Shown here: in pieces, positions 57,502 to 64,000 of the stretch
Numbering within the stretch: position 1 is the first letter of the stretch
Layout of the letters: every line of letters begins with the position of its first letter
From: Atrina japonica
Lineage: Eukaryota > Mollusca > Bivalvia > Pterioida > Pinnidae
Assembly: GCA_030159075.1 (NCBI GenBank)
Contig: BROG01000534.1
Coordinates: 402,001-466,000 of the forward strand
Direction of reading: 5' to 3'
DNA length: 64,000 nucleotides
The notes under the pieces: model-generated
What the model was told of the DNA's origin: nothing
The model's input: the letters and a program-made list of their open reading frames with translations, nothing else
Databases searched by the model: none
Translations under genes and position numbers: made by a program

Positions 57502-59340
57502 TACTATGCGTTATATGTAGCAAACCATACAAATGCATATTCATTGGATATTATGATAAACCAATCAGCGAACGTCTTACATTTTCTCAAGTTCAAAATG
57601 GAGACAGATGACGTGGATACAAAAAATGATGGGTAGCTAGAATGAACGTCTTATAGATATGGAATTACATGTATGTCATGTCATAAATTAGTGACGATGG
57701 ATTTATTAATCTAAAAGATCAAGTAAGCATATCAACAAATTTCAGACGTCAGTGATAAGAAATACATGGTTAAAATGATCGCTAAACTGCTCTGAAAATG
57801 TCACAGCATCTTGCTACGAAGAGGGTATATGGGAGGAGATTCTGCCCATGATTTTACCACCAAAAAAAAATCGCTTAAAATTAGGACAGAAAGTTCAGCC
57901 TATAAACATGTAAGCCTTTTTCTGCCGACTTTGGGGAAATGCTATTATTGGCGACAAAATTCGGAACTTTAATACATGTAAGAATTTGGGTTAAATTGAG
58001 AAAAACATACATTATATCTAAATGTAATGGAATATCTTTATTTTTCAATGCATTTAGGCCTTTTTCGGCCAATTTTGTGAAAATGTCATTGTGCCTAGAT
58101 TGAAATACAAGCTGTCATCTCAACTTTTAAACCAATTTAATAAAATAAAAATAATATCGTTTTTGAAACATCCCCAGTGTTTTACTTCCATTGCTAGCCA
58201 TATTTGTTCAGTTTTCTGAATAGAAACAATAAAAGGTAAGTTTGCAAAATCAGTCATCATTGTCTAAGTACAGTCGCATAGAAAAAATGTGTGAAGTAAT
58301 GAAGTTTGAGTATAACTCACCTACATGTCGAAAACAAATAATGATATCAACAAAGTTCATTTACTCTATCTGGACATTGAGCCAGCTAATAAACAGCGTA
58401 CAAGCATTTTATTAATCAGTTTAAACATATCAAACATTATTCCAAATTTCCCATGAGAAAATCCTAAAATTATAAACAAACAGGAGCTCAGACCACGAAA
58501 CAAATGAATCAAAGACATGTCAGACCAAGGTCAATTCGGAAATATATATTCAAACACTTGGCTCATTTTACAGGACCTCTTGCATCCATTTCAAAAAAAT
58601 TGATAGCAATGTTTCACAGCTATGTCTCTTATAACGTTCATTTGTTGTCATCTTTGTAAAAATGTAAGAAGGGATACTTTGTCTTTGGTCAAGTGTGCAT
58701 GACCCGACTCCTCACTTTACTGGATTTCACCAGAATGTGTGACGCTACATGTATGCCATTAATGTAGACAACATGATGAAAGGGTGCAGATTACTGGTAG
58801 GATTTTAATAATTTTCACGTTCAAAATGAATATTATTTTACAGATACTAAAATAATGAATTCAAAGCTAATTATAAAATCTATTTATTACGTATCTTTAT
58901 TGAAGTCTTTGATGTAAATATTAATGTGGAATGTTTATGATTTGAGTACAGTGAATGTTTTGATTCCATGACATCTGTCCATTGTTTTGCTTTGGGAGTA
59001 CAGTTATGAAATAACTGTCGTTCAGCGACCTCACTTTTTATTAATATAGCGGAACTGCAAGCCAATTTCTATTGAGAACATTTAACAGTAAACCCATAAT
59101 AGGTTGTTATTACACAACAACCCATAAAAATGTCTGCCTATGGAATAATAAATCAAGGTGTATCAAAAGCATCATAATTTTTTTTTTCAAATTGAAAACT
59201 TGTTTAATAGTTACAATGACAGCTTTAAGTTTGTTTCCCCTCACCCCAGCTGTGTCTAAACAAGAGGGCGTCAATGGCTCACCTGAGAACCATCTACAAA
59301 TGTGGAAAGAAGACCTAAGAAGAATGTAGGCTGATCTGGC
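57502..59340. other. Intergenic with hAT-like fragments, no gene
   Basis: 57908-58085 carries two degenerate 5' ends of the 'ttgggaa' family (GCCTTTTTCTGCCGACTTTG, GGCCTTTTTCGGCCAATTTT). 59090-59130 shares CATAATAGGTTGTTATTACA with 21305-21346. Nothing coding is supported. Confidence 0.45.
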
Positions 59341-59838
59341 CAAGAAACATAAATATTGCAGTTTTACCCTAATTCTTCACCTAATAACAAGTAAAACACA
59401 TGAAATGAATGTATCATAGGGAATTCAAAGGGATATAATTATGCAAAAATGAATGAAAATGATAAAGTCTGAAAAGACGTCCAAAAATTAATATTTTGAT
59501 TTCTATGAAAAAATACAAACTGGAATTATACATGTACATTCATGTAGATCACTCAGAAACCATCCATTTTACAATTCATGCAGCAATTTTGGAGAAGTAG
59601 ATTTTTACAGAGCAGTACCTTTTGGGACCTATTCTGCCCTACCCTGAATCCACACCTGGGCCAGTCTGGCAGAAAACTACAATAATGGTACCGTAAAGGA
59701 CCTTGAGCACTTGCTTCATGTCAAGTTTTATCAAAATCTCTTCTGTGATTTCAGAGAAGTTTATGGACGGATGAACCCTGGACGACAAGTGATCACAATA
59801 CATATAGCTCATTTGAGGCTTCGGTTCAGGTGAGCTAA
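59341..59838. repeat. Dispersed repeat ending in caggtgagct, copy 2
   Basis: Collinear with 15880-16412 and ends GGTTCAGGTGAGCT. Upstream, GGCTCACCTGAGAACC at about 59276 is an inverted match to that end, so the element may reach back to about 59276. Confidence 0.75.
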
Positions 59839-59842
59839 AAAA

Positions 59843-60790
59843 AAGCTGCTGCGTCAACAAAATTTATCAGCGTTTTAAAGGGGTATTACCTGGTTTTTTT
59901 TTCAAAAATCTTCTTTTTCCTTATTTACAACTCAGATTGATATACAAAAACAAAAAAAGAGATTCAGTCCAGGGTATAATCTTATAGAGTTATTACTGAA
60001 AATAACAAATGTGTGTTATTGTGAAAAAGTACAGAAGTTATATCTTTTAAGGTAACCTGTAATAACCTCTGGATGTTATTGTACAGTGCTTTTCATATGG
60101 TTAGGATTTTAACCCTGAACAATTTTTTTCAGTGCAAACTGAATTATGGCTATCATTCCATGGACTTCAAAGTGCATCCTTCAGTAAAAATATTATATGT
60201 GCAACAGCTTTAAGTTTCTCTACCAACAGTCTGAAAGATGTGGTTATATCTGTTGTAATAACAGAGCATAGTAATTACAGAAAGATCTTAACTTACTGTA
60301 ATAACAAACATGTGTCCATAAATTCATTTTACTAAATCTTACATCCATTTAAAATTTTTGCTCATTAAATTTTTGTTCTTGCTATGATGAAAATACATTG
60401 ATGCCATGAAAAAGAAACATCAAATTTTTTAATGTCTTCAGTGTGAAAACCACATGATAACATCCACATGTAATTGTATGCGACACATTTTCCTGATATA
60501 ACAGACATGTGTTATTAAAGGTTTGATAAGGAAAAGGGAGCTTACCCATGTTTGTCCCACAATAATTTTCTGTAATAACTGTATACGGTTATACCCTGCA
60601 CTGAGATACATGTATGTATAGGCAGATCCTATAATGTTAAGTTACCCTCAGGTCAGGATGGCATGGACATGATTTGAAAAAGGGCATGGCATACAGGAAA
60701 AGAGCATAGTGATAAAAAAAAATAGGGCATGGTGCAGCACCATCCTGTTCATGCTAAGGGGAAAGGCTAGATAGATGGAATATTGTCACA
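59843..60790. other. Intergenic, nothing recognised
   Basis: Short motifs such as TGTGTTATTGT and TAATAACCT recur but no element or gene is supported. Confidence 0.4.
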
Positions 60791-60899
60791 AGTTTTTTTC
60801 TGTCAGTTTTGGGAAAATGCCATTGGCAACGCAACTGGGAATTTTAATGTGAATTTGAGTCATATTGGGAAAAATTGTTCAAATGCATTTCCCAAGTTA

Positions 60900-61904
60900 G
60901 GCCACAACAAATTAATATCTTGTTCGACAGAATTGCCACTCTGATTTTGGGTTGTTTTTTTTAACTCCAGAAAAAAAATCATCCGATCTGTGATTTTTTT
61001 GTTTCTTTACATTTCAATTCCATTTCCGGTTTCAATTCATTTCATTTCATTTTGCAGACTAGGTATAAATAAATCAAAACTTGATGATGATGATTGATCA
61101 TGGATGAATGTCAATGTCTTCGCTTCTGTATGGGATAATCAGGGTAGGAATTAAGCGGCGAACGATTGTTCGGGTTACGCAAGGGTTACCAGGTTTTATT
61201 TTTGGATGGATCGTTCGCTGTTTTCAAACAGCTGTTAATAATAATATGTTCATGTTTATAATCGTGATTATGTTGTCATTTTCCGCTGAAATTCATGATT
61301 TGCACAAGTGAAACATCTAAATTCTAACACGAGTTCGTTTGCAATCAGTAGCTTCAACACAAAAGAGTTCCATGTGTAAGGAACAGTGTAAATCTAGTCC
61401 GGGACATATATCCCAGTTATGTCCCAAGTCCCGATGATTTTTATTTTCGTAAAAAAAAATCTAAAGTACCTGTAATGATATATTTGTACCTTGATAATAA
61501 TTTATATGTACATTTTACACATGATACGCAGAAATCATTGGCATTGGTGATGTAATGGTGTTGGACAAGACGTAAATTATTTTTTGAAGGGTGTAAATCT
61601 TATGCCTTTTTATGTCCCAAAACGTACTGCCTGTGGAATTTTCAAAGCAATTCTCCACATAAAATGTATGTATTAACTACTGTGGGATACATGTACAAAT
61701 ATATTATTACAGGTACTTTATATCTTATTTTTACGAAAATAAAAATCATAAGGACTTGGGACATAACTGGGACATGTTCCGGATTAATATTATTGGAAAA
61801 AAAAAATTCGCTTGACATAATTTTCAAGAAAAAATAATTTCGCTCGCCGTCCCATTGTTTTTGTCATAAAAATCCGAAGAACAAGATTTTTTTTTGGTGT
61901 GGCC
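60900..61904. mobile_element. 1005-bp Harbinger-like non-autonomous element
   Basis: Ends GGCCACAACAAATTAATATC and its rough complement (GAACAAGATTTTTTTTTGGT then GTGGCC), with TTA at 60897-60899 and 61905-61907. A 3-bp TTA duplication is typical of PIF/Harbinger. No transposase inside; it contains a foldback insert. Confidence 0.65.
61397..61784. mobile_element. 388-bp foldback element nested in the Harbinger-like element
   Basis: GTCCGGGACATATATCCCAG and TTATGTCCCAAGTCC at the left are matched inverted by GGACTTGGGACATAACTGGG and ATGTTCCGGAT at the right. Arms of about 70-75 bp including ATTTTTATTTTCGTAAAAA. Confidence 0.85.
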
Positions 61905-62026
61905 TTACATTATTATTTTTTTTTTAGCATGAGCTCAACATCTAATTGGGAAAAAATACATATGCATTTTGCATTGGGAATGGGGCCAAATTTCAGTCCC
62001 ATGGATACCATAGAAAAAGCCCTGTG

Positions 62027-62785
62027 TCAGTATGTCATTGTAGTCGGTCAAAGCTCTACAGAGCTAATGTTGTCTATGTTTATACCATAAACAATGCTGT
62101 CCGGTGGAGTTTCCCACTTAAGCATTTATCAGTCGATTTACATACAGTTAAAAAAAAACAATCATGTTCACAATTTCGTCAGAACTAAAGATTAATCGTA
62201 TAAAACATAATTTCAAAATTTGGTTTTTAACATTAATGTGACTGCAAATAAATACCAACTTGCTGTTTTCAAAGGCTGCTACCATGTGCTGTGGAGTTGC
62301 AGTGAATACAATTGGTTTATTTAAATTTATAACAAGGTCCAATAAGTATGGAGGTCCATTCTTAATCTTATATTTGAACATGATGTCCAATAAGTATTGA
62401 GGTCCATTCTCATTAGCATATATATCAATTGCAGTATGTCACAATCACAAGGGTCTTGAGGCCGATCATTATGGATGTTTTGTTTGGATAAGTTAATCTT
62501 GTCAAACCATTAAAACTAACATAGTCACTTAATTCTGATTTTATGCTCTTTTATTATAAATATGATGTTTTAATGGAATGATATTTTCTATTTTATCATA
62601 ACCACTTCAGTGGCTTGATCTAGTTCCTGCCGCTTGAATAATCATAGACCTTGTCAGTAAAAACATTACATCAGGGCATGACTGATATGAGTAATATTTC
62701 AATTCTTTCGGTAAAAAGAGAAAAAATCACAACCTTTACTGGGGAATTACTTATAGTACAGTGTTTTTCACACTTTTTTTCAAAG
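62027..62785. other. Intergenic with a short direct repeat
   Basis: TCCAATAAGTATGGAGGTCC recurs about 50 nt apart at 62338 and 62388. No gene. Confidence 0.45.
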
Positions 62786-62921
62786 GTACCCTCTACCCTT
62801 TGAATTGGGAAAAATAGCGACAAAAATTATGAAATTGGGAATTTTCTATCAAGTATGTTTAAAGCTAACTTGCAGTTAGAATACTCAATACAAGTCAAAT
62901 TCAGTGTATGACATGAATTTA
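62786..62921 (-). repeat. 3' flank of the hAT remnant with 'ttgggaa' motif
   Basis: GGTACCCTCTACCCTTTGAA followed by TTGGGAAAAATAGCG and AATTGGGAATTTT lies directly 3' of the transposase C-terminus and matches the start of the dispersed copy at 53900. Confidence 0.55.
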
Positions 62922-63706
62922 TTACAATTTCAGTTTGCGTTGTTTATTGTATTTGAACATTGTGACTAAGGAATCTAATTCGGATTCAGACAGTTCTTCA
63001 TTGTAATGACAAATCTTCATGGTGTAGTCCAGTGTTCTTTGACTCATCCTGTTTCGTTTTTTTGTTATGATATTGTTCATCAGAGAAAAACTCCTTTCCA
63101 CCACAGCTGTAGAAGATGGTATTTCACACCGAGTTTTGCTACAAATGTCACAAAGTGTGCTAAATTCTCAGACACAGCCCATTTTTTACGAATAAGAAAG
63201 TCTACACACATAAACAGTCGTTTTATAGTTTCTCTGTTCTTCTCAACACTCTGTTGTTTTTGTCGAAGTACCAGGTTGTATACACTTACGTTAGACCTTG
63301 ATAATGTTAGCCGTTCAGTTGCAGTATAATGATTTTTACTTTTCTGGTGGTTCTCTAATCTTCGTGTCGGATGATCTCCCAGCTGAACAGCTTTTGTATG
63401 AAATGGCCTCTCTGTGTCAGTTACAGGAGCAAAAAGTTCACATATTTTGCACATGTAGCCGTTCCTTAATGAAGAGTAGTAGAGCCACTCATACCTTTTT
63501 TCATAATGTACATAGGCGGTGAATTTTCGAGCATCAGGCACCATGGTATGTACTCCAGATTCTTCGTTTCTAGGAGCGTTATCACTCGTATCCATCTCAC
63601 TTGTATTCGGGGTAACAACTTCCATGTCTTTTGAACCCGAAGGGGCAAGTAAATTTGGGACGGGTTGACTCTGCTTCTGGTTCTCGTACCAGCTCTGGTG
63701 ATCCAT
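62922..63706 (-). pseudogene. hAT-superfamily transposase remnant with core deleted
   Basis: The minus frame 63706-63080 (208 codons) starts MDHQSWYENQ and holds a TTF/BED-like zinc finger region: RYEWLYYSSLRNGYMCKICE at about 71-90, with Cys 86 and 89, and HPTRRLENHQKSKNH with His 112, 120 and 126. KKWAVSENLAHFV (about 174-186) resembles the segment just before the catalytic core in hAT proteins. The RNase H-like core is absent. Sequence then reads in the next frame as IPSSTAVVERSFSLMNNI and TKKRNRMSQRTLDYTMKIC, the hAT C-terminal dimerisation motif. So an internal deletion joined the two ends out of frame at about 63105-63130. It cannot encode an active transposase. Upstream minus sequence to 63882 is open in another frame and may be earlier leader. 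The 5' end may run past the window. Confidence 0.85.
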
Positions 63707-63882
63707 GCTTCACCTCGTGAACGATCGATTTTGTCTGATATTTGAACGCATCTGTTATTTTTTTTAACCTCTGAGTCTTTAAGCCGAAGTTTTTTTGTGT
63801 AGTATTTCGCATTATGCGACATAGTTACATCTTTAACGGCTACACGCTTAACCTTGTGATAGTACCTAATGTGTGCAAGCAT

Positions 63883-64000
63883 TCACGCAAACGTATAAGA
63901 GATTTAGATTCATATATCGAAATATAAAGCCCGGGTCCGTTCTGGGCGGATTTTTACGGATATAACGACGATTTTTAAAAATTTTGACAACAGCCTAATT
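63883..64000. other. Unassigned right edge
   Basis: CpG-containing sequence (CCCGGGTCCGTTCTGGGCGG) that may be the outer part of the hAT element; its terminal repeat is not identified before the window ends. Confidence 0.3.

Larger units (their letters stand above)
60792..62026 (+). mobile_element. hAT-like 'ttgggaa' element carrying nested insertions
   Basis: The left part has TTTTCTGTCAGTTTTGGGAA and GCCATTGGCAACGCAACTGG. The right part has ATTTTGCATTGGGAATGGGG and ends ATAGAAAAAGCCCTG. A 1-kb Harbinger-like element separates the halves. Confidence 0.65.

Overview
The window looks like nuclear DNA of an invertebrate metazoan, most likely a bivalve mollusc. It is AT-rich, dense in TACATGTACATGTA-type runs, and full of tRNA-derived SINEs, MITEs and minisatellites with 40-60 bp units. 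It holds one intron-bearing gene I can recognise. There are no bacterial operons, CRISPR arrays, rRNA genes or intact tRNA genes. The bivalve call rests on repeat style and the animal-type gene, not on a species-specific marker.

The one clear protein gene is a cytospin-A/SPECC1L orthologue on the minus strand. Its coding exons run from 25373 down to the stop at 11245. I could place all six coding exons with consistent splice phases, giving a predicted 1098-residue protein; human SPECC1L has 1117. It has a basic Ser-rich N-terminus, long coiled coils with the cytospin signature [12 protein letters not shown], and a C-terminal calponin-homology domain. A non-coding 5' segment begins at an acceptor at 25419-25420 and carries an 11-codon uORF. 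Exons for the rest of the 5' UTR and the promoter were not found.

Almost everything else is repeat. Four of the five coding introns carry their own longer tandem array: intron 2 a 45-bp unit, intron 3 a 47-bp unit, intron 4 a ~150-bp unit, intron 5 about 43 copies of a 54-bp unit. Intron 1 has a CT/CA microsatellite. Further arrays lie at 8.9-9.6 kb (44 bp), 26.8-27.5 kb (63 bp), 35.1-35.8 kb (~83 bp) and 47.8-48.5 kb (54 bp). The long repetitive open frames in these arrays are artefacts of unit lengths divisible by three.

Mobile DNA includes six copies of one tRNA-derived SINE, every one with a perfect 10-14 bp target duplication; a 2.07-kb pogo/Tigger-like element in intron 2; several MITE families (hAT-like with an 8-bp duplication, Harbinger-like with TTA, Tc1/pogo-like with TA); foldback palindromes; and a hAT transposase remnant at 62.9-63.7 kb whose catalytic core is deleted. 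Nested insertions are frequent: SINE in MITE, foldback in Harbinger-like in hAT-like, and MITEs inside minisatellites.

I found no convincing new multi-gene system. The most interesting signals are the exon-3 splice donor sitting inside the last unit of a satellite, sense-strand decoy splice sites in the intron 2 and 3 arrays, a perfect 44-bp-arm hairpin at 40.1 kb, and a cluster of three palindromic elements at 28.1-28.45 kb.
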